From Nonomuraea purpurea (GTDB lineage: Bacteria > Actinomycetota > Actinomycetes > Streptosporangiales > Streptosporangiaceae), in NCBI RefSeq assembly GCF_042650645.1, contig NZ_JBHSBI010000008.1:315826-379825 (forward strand): DNA of 64,000 bases, in the 5' to 3' direction. Shown here in pieces: positions 17,076 through 26,335 of this stretch; within the stretch, counting starts at the first letter, position 1, and the number at the start of each line of letters is the position of its first letter. The notes under the pieces were generated by a model. The model was not told the origin of the DNA and did not search any database. It was given only the letters and a program-made list of their open reading frames with translations. A program made the position numbers and the translations under genes.

Positions 17076-17882
17076 ATGGCAGGCATGTGGACCTTGACCT
17101 CGGACGTCGAGGCGTACGCCGAGGTCGCCGAGCCGTTCCTGCTCGGCGACCCGGTGCGCAACACCGTGGCGCTGACCGTCCTGGCCAATCTGCGGGCGGG
17201 CATGCCCGTGGAGGACCCCCGTTTCGGCTGGTGGAGCGTCGGCGATGAGGTGCGCGGCGCGGTCTTCCACACCCCGCCGCATCCCGTCGGGCTGGCCGCG
17301 ATGCCGGTCGAGGCCGTCCCCCCGCTGGTGGAGGCGCTGCGCGACGTGCCCGGCGTGGTGGGCACCATGGAGCTGACCTCCGAGGTCACCAGGCTGCTCG
17401 GCCCGCCGCGCCGGACGATCGCGCAGCGCCTCTACCGCCTCGGCGCGCTCTCCGTCCCCGACGCGCCGGGCCGCGGCAGGCCGGCCGCTCCCGCCGACTA
17501 TCCGCTGCTGGTGAGCTGGTGGCACGCCTTCGACGCGGAGACGGGCGGCGGCACCGGCGACCCGGCCGACCGGGTGGCGCGGCGGCTGGCGGCCCGCGAA
17601 CTGTTCGTGTGGGAGTCGCCGGAGGGCGTGCCGGTCTCGCTGGCCGCCCTGTCCCCGTCCTGCGGCGGGGTCTGCCGCATCGGCCCCGTCTACACCCCGC
17701 CCTCGTGCCGCAGGCGCGGGTACGGCGCGGCCGTCACCGCCTTCGCCAGCCAGAGCGGCCTGGCCGAGCGCTGCGAGCAGGTCGTGCTCTTCGCCGACCT
17801 GTCCAACCCCACGAGTAACGCGGTGTACCGGTCGATCGGCTACGAGCCGGTGTCCGATCACGCGCACATCTCGTACGCTTGA
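17076..17882 (+). CDS. GNAT family N-acetyltransferase
   Basis: 268 residues (265 if the ATG at 17085 is used). The C-terminal half carries acetyl-CoA motif A: IGPVYTPPSCRRRGYGAAVT at about residues 204-223, followed by FADLSNPTSNAVYRSIGY, the standard GNAT motif B. The N-terminal half is a diverged, probably non-catalytic domain. Substrate unknown. FmdB follows after a three-base gap, so they form a two-gene unit. Confidence 0.85.
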   Translation: MAGMWTLTSDVEAYAEVAEPFLLGDPVRNTVALTVLANLRAGMPVEDPRFGWWSVGDEVRGAVFHTPPHPVGLAAMPVEAVPPLVEALRDVPGVVGTMELTSEVTRLLGPPRRTIAQRLYRLGALSVPDAPGRGRPAAPADYPLLVSWWHAFDAETGGGTGDPADRVARRLAARELFVWESPEGVPVSLAALSPSCGGVCRIGPVYTPPSCRRRGYGAAVTAFASQSGLAERCEQVVLFADLSNPTSNAVYRSIGYEPVSDHAHISYA

Positions 17883-17885
17883 CCC

Positions 17886-18095
17886 ATGCCGCGTTACGAC
17901 TTCCGCTGCCGCGCCTGCGGTTCCACGTTCGAGGTCTCCCGCCCGATGTCCGCCTCCGGCGACCCGGCGATCTGCCCCGACGGTCACGACGACACGGTCA
18001 AGCTGCTGTCGACGGTCTCGATGACCGGCGGCGCGAGCGCGCCCCGGGCGAGCGGCGGCGGCGGCTGCTGCGGCGGGGGTTGCTGCTCCTCCTAG
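17886..18095 (+). CDS. FmdB-type zinc ribbon protein
   Basis: 69 residues. MPRYDFRCRACGSTFEV and CPDGHDD give the paired-cysteine zinc ribbon of the FmdB family, although the second half has C-P-D-G-H in place of CP-x-C. The tail is Gly/Cys-rich (GGGGCCGGGCCSS). Proposed regulatory role of the family is unproven. Confidence 0.88.
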   Translation: MPRYDFRCRACGSTFEVSRPMSASGDPAICPDGHDDTVKLLSTVSMTGGASAPRASGGGGCCGGGCCSS

Positions 18096-18104
18096 GGTGT
18101 AGCC

Positions 18105-18141
18105 GGCCATCGGGGCGACGGAGCCCGCCGCCCCGATGGCC
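18105..18141. terminator. bidirectional stem-loop between fmdB and WYL gene
   Basis: 13-bp perfect stem GGCCATCGGGGCG / CGCCCCGATGGCC with an 11-base loop and no U-tract, placed between two convergent genes. Confidence 0.7.
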
Positions 18142-18147
18142 GCTTTC

Positions 18148-18642
18148 CTAGGCGGCCTTGGCGCGCTTGCGGCGCTGGAACGGCAGGAACCGGTCGGCCA
18201 GGTGCGGCCGGGACGGCGTCAGCGTGGGCTCGACCGCGATGATCCGGTCGAACCTGAAGGCCCTGATGCCCCGGCGCATCCTGCACACTCCGACCAGGTA
18301 CCAGTATTCGCGGTGGACCAGGCACGTCACCGGCTCGACCTCGCGCGCGGTGATCGTGCCGGAGGCGTCGCGGTAGTGCAGGCGGATCATGAGACGGCTG
18401 GTGATGGCGTCGGCCATGAGCCTGGCCCTGGAGGCGACCTCCACGGGCAGCGGCTCGGTGAGGGTCGTGAGCGTGGTGGCGATGACGTCGTCGTCGAGCT
18501 CCAGGTGCTCGAACGCGTGCTGCAGGCCGCGCCTGGCGGTGACGGCCTGCGGGCCCGAGCCGAGGTGGGCGAGGGAGAGTGCGAGGGCGGCGATCTCGGC
18601 GGTCGTCAGCGGGCGAGTATCGTGCTTCACGACTGTCGTCAT
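18148..18642 (-). CDS. small WYL-domain protein
   Basis: 164 residues. The C-terminal two-thirds is a WYL domain (REYWYLVGVCRMRRGIRAF at about 113-131, then FRFDRI), a ligand-sensing module for nucleic acids or nucleotides. Full-length WYL regulators are about 320 residues with an N-terminal winged helix; here only 60 residues precede the domain and no clear helix-turn-helix is seen. It may act through a partner. No good ribosome site; TATTCT lies just before the ATG, so the mRNA may be leaderless. Confidence 0.75.
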   Translation of the reverse strand: MTTVVKHDTRPLTTAEIAALALSLAHLGSGPQAVTARRGLQHAFEHLELDDDVIATTLTTLTEPLPVEVASRARLMADAITSRLMIRLHYRDASGTITAREVEPVTCLVHREYWYLVGVCRMRRGIRAFRFDRIIAVEPTLTPSRPHLADRFLPFQRRKRAKAA

Positions 18643-18680
18643 ACCCCAAGAATAGGGATGACGACCGACATTTTTCGAAA

Positions 18681-18716
18681 ACCTGTCCGGTGAGTGAGGT
18701 GGCCCACCGGACAGGT
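18681..18716 (-). terminator. terminator of ilvD
   Basis: 12-bp perfect stem ACCTGTCCGGTG / CACCGGACAGGT with a 12-base loop, just after the ilvD stop. Read on the minus strand it is followed by TTTTCG. Confidence 0.8.
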
Positions 18717-18721
18717 ATTCA

Positions 18722-20560
18722 TCACTTCGACAACTGGGACAGATCGCGCGACGCGCCGGTGGAGGCGGACGTGGTCATCGCCGCGTACGCCTGCAGCGCC
18801 ACGCTCACCGGCCGGCTGCGGTCGCGCGGCCGGTAGCCGCCCAGGTCGGCCAGCAGCCGCACACGCCGCGCCGCCAGCACGTCCTCGGGCACCCGCAGCT
18901 CCATCGAGCGGCCTGGGATGTCGATGTCGATGATGTCGCCATCCTCGACCAGCGCGATCGCGCCGCCTTCCGCCGCCTCGGGCGAGGCGTGCCCGATCGA
19001 CAGGCCGGAGGTGCCGCCGGAGAAACGCCCGTCGGTGATCAGCGCGCAGACCTTGCCCAGGCCCCTGCCCTTGAGGAACGAGGTCGGGTAGAGCATCTCC
19101 TGCATGCCGGGGCCGCCCTTGGGGCCCTCGTAGCGGATGACCACCACGTCGCCCTCCTTGACCCGCCCGCCGAGGATGCCCTCGACCGCCTGCTCCTGCG
19201 ACTCGAACACCACCGCGGGCCCGCTGAACTTCCAGATCGACTCGTCGACCCCGGCCGTCTTCACCACCGCGCCGTCGCGCGAGATGTTGCCGTAGAGCAC
19301 GGCCAGGCCGCCGTCGGCGGTGTAGGCGTGCTCAAGGTCGCGGACGCAGCCGGCCGAGCGGTCGACGTCGAGGGAGTCCCAGCGGTTGTCCTGGGAGTAG
19401 GCCTTGACCGTGCGCACGTTGCCCGGCGCGGCGTGCCACAGCTCCACGGCCTCGGGCAGCACGGCGGGCGAGCGCACGTCCCAGGAGGCCAGCATGTCGG
19501 CGAGCGTGCCGCCGTTCACGGTGGGCACCTCGCGGTGCAGCAGCCCGCCCCGGTCGAGCTCGCCGAGGATGGCCGGGATGCCGCCGGCGCGGTGGACGTC
19601 CTCGACGTGGTACTTGTTCGTGGCCGGGGCGACCTTGCACACGCACGGCACCCGCAGCGAGATCTCGTTGATCTCCTTGAGCCCGAAGTCGACCCCGGCC
19701 TCGCGGGCCGCGGCCAGGATGTGCAGGATCGTGTTGGTCGAGCCGCCCATGGCCACGTCGAGCGTCATCGCGTTCTCGAACGCCTCGCGGGTGGCGATCG
19801 AGCGCGGCAGCACCGACTCGTCGTCATCCTGGTAGTAGCGGCGGGTGATCTCCACGAGCTGGCGGCCGGCGTCCTCGAACAGCTTCTTGCGCGCCTTGTG
19901 GGTGGCCAGGATCGTGCCGTTGCCCGGCAGCGCCAGGCCGATGGCCTCGGCCAGGCAGTTCATCGAGTTGGCGGTGAACATGCCCGAGCAGGAGCCGCAC
20001 GTCGGGCAGGCGCTCTCCTCCATCTCCAGCAATTCGGCGTCGGAGACGGAGTCGTCGGCGGAGGCGATCATCGGGTCGATCAGGTCGAGCTTCTTGCCCG
20101 GGGTCTTGCCGGCTTCCATGGGGCCGCCGGAGACGAAGATCGTCGGAATGTTCAGCCTGAAGGCGGCCAGCAGCATGCCCGGCGTGATCTTGTCACAGTT
20201 GGAGACGCAGATCAGCGCGTCGGCGCAGTGGGCCTGGACCATGTACTCGACGGCGTCGGCGATCAGTTCGCGCGAGGGCAGCGAGTAGAGCATGCCGCCG
20301 TGGCCCATGGCGATGCCGTCGTCCACCGCGATCGTGTTGAACTCGCGCGGGATCGCCCCGGCCTCCCTGATCGCGGCCGAGACCACGTCGCCGACTTCCC
20401 TCAGATGAACATGACCGGGCACGAACTGGGTGAAGCTGTTGGCCACGGCGATGATCGGTTTGCCGAAATCGCTCCCGGCTACGCCGGTCGCCCGGAGCAG
20501 GGCCCGGGCACCGGCCATGTTCCTGCCGTGGGTGACTGTACGTGACCTGAGGGCGGGCAT
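18722..20560 (-). CDS. ilvD: dihydroxy-acid dehydratase
   Basis: 612 residues, the length of the long (E. coli-type) IlvD. Iron-sulphur ligands appear in VSNCDKITPGML and ACPTCGSCSGMFTANSM; the C-terminal motif GRFSGGTSGLSIGHASPEA is intact. The enzyme converts 2,3-dihydroxy acids to 2-keto acids, the third common step of valine, leucine and isoleucine synthesis in the cytosol. It stands apart from other ilv genes, as often in actinomycetes, and ends at a strong terminator. Confidence 0.97.
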   Translation of the reverse strand: MPALRSRTVTHGRNMAGARALLRATGVAGSDFGKPIIAVANSFTQFVPGHVHLREVGDVVSAAIREAGAIPREFNTIAVDDGIAMGHGGMLYSLPSRELIADAVEYMVQAHCADALICVSNCDKITPGMLLAAFRLNIPTIFVSGGPMEAGKTPGKKLDLIDPMIASADDSVSDAELLEMEESACPTCGSCSGMFTANSMNCLAEAIGLALPGNGTILATHKARKKLFEDAGRQLVEITRRYYQDDDESVLPRSIATREAFENAMTLDVAMGGSTNTILHILAAAREAGVDFGLKEINEISLRVPCVCKVAPATNKYHVEDVHRAGGIPAILGELDRGGLLHREVPTVNGGTLADMLASWDVRSPAVLPEAVELWHAAPGNVRTVKAYSQDNRWDSLDVDRSAGCVRDLEHAYTADGGLAVLYGNISRDGAVVKTAGVDESIWKFSGPAVVFESQEQAVEGILGGRVKEGDVVVIRYEGPKGGPGMQEMLYPTSFLKGRGLGKVCALITDGRFSGGTSGLSIGHASPEAAEGGAIALVEDGDIIDIDIPGRSMELRVPEDVLAARRVRLLADLGGYRPRDRSRPVSVALQAYAAMTTSASTGASRDLSQLSK

Positions 20561-20706
20561 TGCGCATCTCCCATCGCTAGCAAGTCTTCACATTTTACGG
20601 CCACCGCCCGGTAGTTGAGACGCCTGTCCACACATCGGACACTTGGTTACCGGATCGTTCCGCAAACGCGGCCGACACCCCGCCGAACTCGTGTTAGAGA
20701 GATCAG

Positions 20707-23403
20707 ATGAGCCATGGCGGCATCATCTTGGACGACCCGGCCAGGGTCGGCAACTTCATCCACACGATAGACCGCCTGTGCCGCAGACCGGCCAGGGGAG
20801 AGGGAGTCCAGGACTCCCCGCACGTCGCCAGGCGGCCGTTGCTGGCCAGGTGGCGCGGCGTCAGCGACGACGGACAGTACGTCGATCGCCGGGGCGTCCC
20901 CCTGGTACGGCTGAGCGAGGCCGGCGACTGGCCGTCGATCCTTGCGCCGCGGGGCAAGCCCGCCACGCATGTGATCTCGCCGGGCATCCCCCGCGCGGAC
21001 CCTGACGTCCAGCCGGGGGAGGACGCGCCGAAGATCCTCTCGCGCGTCGTGGTCGCGCTGCGCAGCACCAGGCTGCGCTTCCCCCACTACCGCCTGGTCG
21101 CCCAGCTCATGGAGAGCCTGGCCGACTCCCATGGCAAGGAGGAGCGGGCCCGCAGGATCCTGCGCGAGGCCGACCGCACCTGGGGCTGGGGCGTCGAGAC
21201 CGCCGACAAGGGCGCGGAGCACGTGCCCTTCCCCGTCAACCTGCTGCTGCGGCTTTTACCCGGGTTCGTGCACGACCTGCGGGTCAGCGGGCGCGTGCCA
21301 CTCCTGAGCGGGCGTTTCCGCCGGCTGCGGCGCGTGCTTTCGCAGGGCGATTCCAAGGCGCCGGGCGTCCCCGCGCTGCTGGCCGCCTTCGACCCGGCCG
21401 ACGAGGGCCGGGCCGCGCGGGTGCTGCTGTCGGCCTTGATGGACGACCTGCACCGGCAGTACAGGCGCTCTCCGCTGCACGTACGCGGCGCGGGCCACGT
21501 CTTCTACCCCCTGCTGCTGCTCAACGAGCACGCGGGCCCGCTCATGAAGCTGATCGAGGAGCGGCGCGCCGACCTCGGCAGATTCGACCCGGTCGTGGTC
21601 GTCTCCTACACCCCTGGCACCGTCCCGCTGGAGGACGACGAGGAGCCCCTGTGGCGGCTCGTGCGCTGGCGCAGAGAGCTGGTCACGGCCGCCGAGCCCG
21701 ACGCCTGGCGGCAGGCGCTCATGGCGCCGCTGGTCATCACGGCGCCGCCCGTTCCGCCCGACCTGACCAGGTACGACGCCGCCGAACCCACCTGGGTGCC
21801 GCCCGCCCGCGTGGCCCCGTGGTGGTCGACGTGGACGGCGATCGCGCTGTTCTGGATGGCGCTGGCGGGCGCGGTCGGCGCGTACGCGGGCCAGACCGCC
21901 GCCTGGCAGCGTAGCGCCTGCGCCGACGGCCTGTGGACCCCGTGGACGGAGAGCGGCAGGCAGTTGGCCGGCACCCAGTGCGTGGGCGTGGCCGAGCCCG
22001 ACTACCTGTTCACCCCGGGCAACGCCGAGATGGTCCGCGTCCAGGCCGTGCTGCAACGGGAGAACGAGCGGGCGGCCCGGCTGCACGAGGGCAGCGAACG
22101 GCCGTACGTGACGATCGTCTACCTGGCGGCGCTGACCTCCTCCGACCGCGACACGCTGGCCGCCGCCAGGGAGGGCCTGGCAGGGGTCGCGATCGCGCAG
22201 AAGCGCCAGAACGGCTCCGCCGGCCCCAGCGAGCCGCTGATCCGCATCCTGCTCGCCAACGCCGGCGGCCGGATGGAGCACGGCTCGCGCATCGCCAGGC
22301 TGCTGCTGCGCTACCGCGACGACGAGGCGCCCATCGTGGGCGTGGTCGGCCTGGACCAGAGCCGCCAGGAGACCGTCGCGGCCATCCAGGAGTTGGGCAA
22401 GGCCGGGCTGCCCATGGTGGCATCCACGCTGTCGGCCGACCGTTTGGTGAGCGAGTCGCCGTTCTACTTCCAGGTCGCGCCCCAGAACTCCAGGCAGGCG
22501 TGGATGGCCGCGGCCTTCGCCGACTCGCTGGTCGAGAAGGGCGAGGTCAAGCGGCGGGCCCGGGTCTACTACTCGCACGACGTGACCGACTACTACGCCT
22601 CCAACCTCGCTTCCCGGGTCGTGGCCCGGCTCAAGGATCGTGGTTTCGCGGTCGAGAGGCGCCGCTTCACGCCGGTCGGGTCCGCCAAGCCGGGCCCCGA
22701 CGACAGGAGCGAGGACGTCTACGACGGGGAGCCGAGGGACGCGGGCGTGTCGGCGTGCGGGTTCGAGGGCCTGGTGTACTTCGCGGGGCGCGGCATCCCC
22801 GACTTCGCCGAGTTCGTCAAGGGCGTGGCCGACAAGTGCGCGGGGTCGCCGCCGACCATCCTCGGCGGCGACGACGTCACCAGGTACGTCGCCGACGTCC
22901 GCGTCAGGTCGGCCGTCAGCGGCGTGGGCTACTACTACCAGTCGTTCGCCGTCGCGCCCAACAAGTGCGGGCAGCCGCAGCGGCACGACTTCTACGCCGA
23001 CCTGTTCGCCACGTTTCCCTTCGAGTGCGAGGAGCCCGGCCCTGGACGGACGCTCGACGGGCACGCCGCCCTGTCGTACGACGCCGCGGAGACCATGATC
23101 ACGGCGATCCGGCGGCTCGGGAAGGAACGGCACCGCGTACCGGTGAACTCTTACTCCGTCTGGCGCCAGCTCGGCACCCTGTACACGCCCGACCAGAGCG
23201 GCCACGCCATCGAGGGCGCCACCGGCGCGCTCGATTTCGGCGCCGGCTCGCCTCGTCAGTACCCGCTGGACAAGGCCGTGCTGGTCCTGCGGGTCAAGGG
23301 CGCCGAGCGGCCCACCCAGGTGGGCGCGTGCGGCGACATCACCAGGGCGGCCAAGGCCGAGTTCTTCCCGTGGTGCGGCTCGGTCCCGACGATCTACCGT
23401 TAG
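20707..23403 (+). CDS. single-span protein with extracytoplasmic periplasmic-binding-like domain
   Basis: 898 residues. Residues 1-365 are soluble and probably cytosolic, rich in Arg and Leu, without a recognisable nucleotide-binding motif. One membrane helix lies at about 371-395 (TAIALFWMALAGAVGAYAG). Residues about 435-890 resemble a branched-chain amino acid type (class I) binding protein fused in place: VTIVYLAALTSSDRDTLAAA, IVGVVGLDQSRQETVAA, FYFQVAPQNSRQ and LSYDAAETMITAIRRL. No lipobox is present, so it is anchored by the helix. A sensor that passes a ligand signal inward is inferred. It is transcribed alone and meets the thioesterase gene tail to tail with a four-base overlap. Confidence 0.65.
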   Translation: MSHGGIILDDPARVGNFIHTIDRLCRRPARGEGVQDSPHVARRPLLARWRGVSDDGQYVDRRGVPLVRLSEAGDWPSILAPRGKPATHVISPGIPRADPDVQPGEDAPKILSRVVVALRSTRLRFPHYRLVAQLMESLADSHGKEERARRILREADRTWGWGVETADKGAEHVPFPVNLLLRLLPGFVHDLRVSGRVPLLSGRFRRLRRVLSQGDSKAPGVPALLAAFDPADEGRAARVLLSALMDDLHRQYRRSPLHVRGAGHVFYPLLLLNEHAGPLMKLIEERRADLGRFDPVVVVSYTPGTVPLEDDEEPLWRLVRWRRELVTAAEPDAWRQALMAPLVITAPPVPPDLTRYDAAEPTWVPPARVAPWWSTWTAIALFWMALAGAVGAYAGQTAAWQRSACADGLWTPWTESGRQLAGTQCVGVAEPDYLFTPGNAEMVRVQAVLQRENERAARLHEGSERPYVTIVYLAALTSSDRDTLAAAREGLAGVAIAQKRQNGSAGPSEPLIRILLANAGGRMEHGSRIARLLLRYRDDEAPIVGVVGLDQSRQETVAAIQELGKAGLPMVASTLSADRLVSESPFYFQVAPQNSRQAWMAAAFADSLVEKGEVKRRARVYYSHDVTDYYASNLASRVVARLKDRGFAVERRRFTPVGSAKPGPDDRSEDVYDGEPRDAGVSACGFEGLVYFAGRGIPDFAEFVKGVADKCAGSPPTILGGDDVTRYVADVRVRSAVSGVGYYYQSFAVAPNKCGQPQRHDFYADLFATFPFECEEPGPGRTLDGHAALSYDAAETMITAIRRLGKERHRVPVNSYSVWRQLGTLYTPDQSGHAIEGATGALDFGAGSPRQYPLDKAVLVLRVKGAERPTQVGACGDITRAAKAEFFPWCGSVPTIYR

Positions 23404-24209
23404 CCGGGCAGACGTACGGCGGCGAGCTGGGTCGACTGCGCCACCAGGCGGCCCTTGTCGTCCCAGACGTGGGCCACCTCGTCCATCCGGTCGCCGCCGA
23501 CGTCCGTGGCCGTCAGCCGGACCCTGATGGGGCCGGGGGCGGGCAGCCTTCGGATGTAGGCCGAGAGCTGGATCGTCGGCACCCACCCCGACAGCCCCAG
23601 GTCGAACGAGACCGGCGGCACCGGGTCGAGGGCCACCAGCAGGCTCAGCGGGTCCCAGTCGGAGCCGTCGGCCAGCCGCTGCCAGGTCGCGATGAGGCCG
23701 CGCCTGGACGGCGCCCCGAAGGCGAAGGCCAGGTGCTCGGGGTCGATGCGCTCCTCGACCACGGCCATCAGCGGCACGTGCATGTCCGCGCCGGGCGGGT
23801 CGACGGGCGCCAGGAAGCAGTCCTGCTCGGGAGGCAGCGCGACCGGCTCGTGCGCCGACCACCAGGGGTCGGACTCGTCCAGCAGGCCGAGCGTGACGTG
23901 CGCCTCGACCCGGATCCTGCCCTCCTGCACCAGCGCCGCCCTGACCTGGGCCACGCTTCTGCCGACCCGCAGCGTCTCCACGCGCGCGACCGCCTCGCCG
24001 GGCTCCGGCGGCTCGACGAAGGTGCCGCTGACGGCGGTCACGTGCGGATGCCCCTCGCCGGCCGCGCTCTCAGAGGCGGCCCTGCCCAGCACGGCCAGCA
24101 GGTAGCCTCCGTGCAGGCGGGTGCCGACGCTCCACTGGGCGTCGAGTTCGGCGTCGAACACGCCGTCGCCCCGTGCAGTCACAGCAGTTGCTTCCCGAAA
24201 AGTCCCCAT
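23400..24209 (-). CDS. TesB-like acyl-CoA thioesterase family protein
   Basis: 269 residues in two hot-dog halves. The N-terminal half has LHGGYLLAVLGRAASES, typical of TesB/thioesterase-like family proteins, and the C-terminal half ends with AHVWDDKGRLVAQSTQLAAVR, the expected last strands. It would hydrolyse acyl-CoA thioesters in the cytosol. It is divergent from a TetR gene across 60-70 bases containing an operator-like dyad, suggesting control by acyl-CoA or fatty acid. Confidence 0.82.
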   Translation of the reverse strand: MGTFREATAVTARGDGVFDAELDAQWSVGTRLHGGYLLAVLGRAASESAAGEGHPHVTAVSGTFVEPPEPGEAVARVETLRVGRSVAQVRAALVQEGRIRVEAHVTLGLLDESDPWWSAHEPVALPPEQDCFLAPVDPPGADMHVPLMAVVEERIDPEHLAFAFGAPSRRGLIATWQRLADGSDWDPLSLLVALDPVPPVSFDLGLSGWVPTIQLSAYIRRLPAPGPIRVRLTATDVGGDRMDEVAHVWDDKGRLVAQSTQLAAVRLPG

Positions 24210-24238
24210 TTTTCGTCATATCCCTTCGCCAAGGACCT

Positions 24239-24259
24239 CAGGTTGACATCGTTAACCTG
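24239..24259. promoter_or_regulatory. candidate TetR operator, thioesterase/tetR gap
   Basis: Imperfect 21-base dyad with outer arms CAGGTT / AACCTG, 16 of 21 positions symmetric. It overlaps TTGACA (24243-24248), a candidate -35 box for the rightward gene. Confidence 0.5.
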
Positions 24260-24279
24260 ACGGCGTCAACGTGAGATAC

Positions 24280-24993
24280 ATGACCACCAGACGCGTACGC
24301 GCCCGGCGCGGAGAAGGGCTGCTGCTACGGGAGGAGATCCTGCGCGCGGCCGAGGACCTCCTGGCGGAGTCCGGCACCGAGGACGCGCTCACGCTGCGCG
24401 CGGTCGCCCTGCGCGCGGGGGTGTCGACGCCCTCGGTCTACCTGCACTTCGCCGACAAGGAAGCGCTCGTCGAGGCCGTCTGCATGCGGGTGTGGCACGA
24501 GCTCGGCAGACTGTTCAGCGAGAATCTGGAGGGCGACCCGCTGCTCGCCCTCGGCAGATGCGCACGCGCCTACGCCCGCTTCGCCCTCGACCACCCGGTG
24601 CAGTACCGGGTGCTGATGATGCGGCCGTCGACGGGGCCGGACGTGCCGCCGGCCGCGGCCGAATGTTTCCGCCACATGGTGAACGCGGTCTCGGCCTGCG
24701 TGCAGACCCGCGTCTTCGAGGGCGACCCCGAGGAGCTCGCGCTCGGCCTCTGGTCGGCCGTGCACGGCTGCGTGTCGCTGTTGATCGCGCAGCCGTCGTT
24801 TCCGTGGCCGCGCGACAGGGAGGCGCTCATCGACCACATCGTGCGTATCGCCGGATTCGGCACCGCGCTCTACTCGCGCCTTCCTCAGGCGCTCCCGCCG
24901 AGCGCGGAACTGGCCGCCGGCCTCGACGACTTCGGCGTACGGCTGTCCCGCGGGGCGGGGCCCCGCGGGGACGCGAATCAGCCTTCGCCGTAA
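24280..24993 (+). CDS. TetR family regulator
   Basis: 237 residues from ATG 24280; a GTG at 24271 is also in frame and neither has a clear ribosome site. The helix-turn-helix is near residues 40-62 (LRAVALRAGVSTPSVYLHF). The C-terminal region (FALDHPVQYRVLMM, then LWSAVHGCVSLLI) matches the TetR WHG-type ligand domain. It likely represses the divergent thioesterase through the dyad in the gap. The 3' end overlaps the convergent NERD gene by 16 bases. Confidence 0.88.
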   Translation: MTTRRVRARRGEGLLLREEILRAAEDLLAESGTEDALTLRAVALRAGVSTPSVYLHFADKEALVEAVCMRVWHELGRLFSENLEGDPLLALGRCARAYARFALDHPVQYRVLMMRPSTGPDVPPAAAECFRHMVNAVSACVQTRVFEGDPEELALGLWSAVHGCVSLLIAQPSFPWPRDREALIDHIVRIAGFGTALYSRLPQALPPSAELAAGLDDFGVRLSRGAGPRGDANQPSP

Positions 24994-25814
24994 CGGGCCG
25001 GCAGCACCTCGGCGGCGATGTCGAAGATCCGGTCGATCTCGCCGTCGGTCAGCGCCCGCTCCCGCTTGGTGATCCACTTGCGTGCGCGGTCGCCCTGGTA
25101 GACGTCCACGCCGCGGATCGTCATGATCTTCCACGGCACCGGTGGGCCGTAGATGGCCAGGGAGGGCACCACCGCGACCTCGCGGCCGAACGACTTGGTG
25201 ATCAGCTCGCTGGCCTGGGACGCCTCCCACTTCGCCTCGGTCAGACGGGGTTTCATGTCGAACGGGCCGTGGAAGAGCTTCTTGCCCATCTGCACGCGTA
25301 CGGGCAGCCGCTTGTCCCACTTCTCCGAGTCGACCGCGTACACGCCTGTCGGGCCCACCACGAGGTGGTCGATCTGGGCCTCGCTGCCCGGGATCGCCCT
25401 GGCGTGCAGCGTGCGATAGCCGTTGCGCTCCAGTTTGCGGAGCTGCGCTTCGGTGCGGCGCTCAGCCACGGACGTCCGCCGCCAGGCAGGCACGGACGAG
25501 TGGTGGCGCGCGCGATAGACCGCATCGGCGACGGCCGCGATCACGGCCGCCGTCACGCCCAAGCGCCAGTCGCGCACAAGAAAGCCCACCACGAGGCCGA
25601 CGACCACCGCCAGGATCGCGCGGTTGCGCAGGTGGCGGACGCGTGGCTGTTGCAGCAGGCTACGCACGGACACGCGTTCGATCGGCGCGTACGTGGTGGT
25701 GGGCGCCGATGGCGTCGCGGCAGCGGTCTGCTCACTGTCTGGTCGGTCGCTCACCCAGATCGGCGACGCGTTGGGACCGTCTTCTCGCTGGTTGTCGGAG
25801 TCCACGTCACTCAC
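24978..25814 (-). CDS. NERD-domain membrane protein
   Basis: 278 residues. A polar, Pro/Thr-rich N-terminus (1-65) is followed by two close membrane helices (about 66-82 and 85-100) and a NERD (nuclease-related) domain at about 115-235. The nuclease-like core reads EAQIDHLVVGPTGVYAVDSEKW, keeping the catalytic-type Asp and Lys of the family. Function of stand-alone NERD proteins is unknown; membrane anchoring with the domain in the cytosol is inferred. Confidence 0.85.
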   Translation of the reverse strand: MSDVDSDNQREDGPNASPIWVSDRPDSEQTAAATPSAPTTTYAPIERVSVRSLLQQPRVRHLRNRAILAVVVGLVVGFLVRDWRLGVTAAVIAAVADAVYRARHHSSVPAWRRTSVAERRTEAQLRKLERNGYRTLHARAIPGSEAQIDHLVVGPTGVYAVDSEKWDKRLPVRVQMGKKLFHGPFDMKPRLTEAKWEASQASELITKSFGREVAVVPSLAIYGPPVPWKIMTIRGVDVYQGDRARKWITKRERALTDGEIDRIFDIAAEVLPARYGEG

Positions 25815-26044
25815 CGTAGCTCGCGATTCTCATCGATTCCTAGTGTTGCCCTGTCCATAGTTTTATGGCCCGGCTCGTCGTGTTCCACGCGTGATTTCGG
25901 GGTATCTATTACGTTCTTCTCTAGAGATGCCTCGGGCGCCGGCAACGGTCGCCCGTCCCCATCGAAGATCTTAACCCGGTGATCGACCGAGGACGCTCCG
26001 CAAGGGGTCTGGCCGGACCCGCCGCCGAGGATTACGGTCGAGTT

Positions 26045-26335
26045 GTGAACAGCGCGGTGGAGATTCTGTTCTTCCTCATCGGGGTGTCCTTGGGGCTGTT
26101 CCTCCTGATCAGCCTGCTGGTCCTGCTGCCAGGACGAGGCGTGCGGCGCCGCGTCGAGTCGGGCCCGGTGTGGCTCGGCGGCCCCTCCGGGAGCGAGCGC
26201 GGCGTGAGCACGTCGGGCCTGGTGCTGACCGACCGGGTGCCGCACTGGGCGGAGGTCCCCGAGGACGACTGGGTGGCCGCGGCCGAGAGGGCCGAACCCG
26301 GCGGCCGTGCAGGCGGCGCCTCCGCGGGATGGTGA
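26045..26335 (+). CDS. small one-span membrane protein
   Basis: 96 residues with a single membrane helix near residues 5-30 (ILFFLIGVSLGLFLLISLLV), then a basic stretch GRGVRRR and a soluble tail. No family recognised. GTG start at 26045; its stop TGA overlaps the GTG start of the next gene, so they form a coupled pair. Confidence 0.7.
   Translation: MNSAVEILFFLIGVSLGLFLLISLLVLLPGRGVRRRVESGPVWLGGPSGSERGVSTSGLVLTDRVPHWAEVPEDDWVAAAERAEPGGRAGGASAGW

Noticed and set aside
16262..17389. Long minus-strand frame opposite the HNH and GNAT genes
   Set aside because: It covers two clear plus-strand genes with catalytic motifs and shows no domain of its own.
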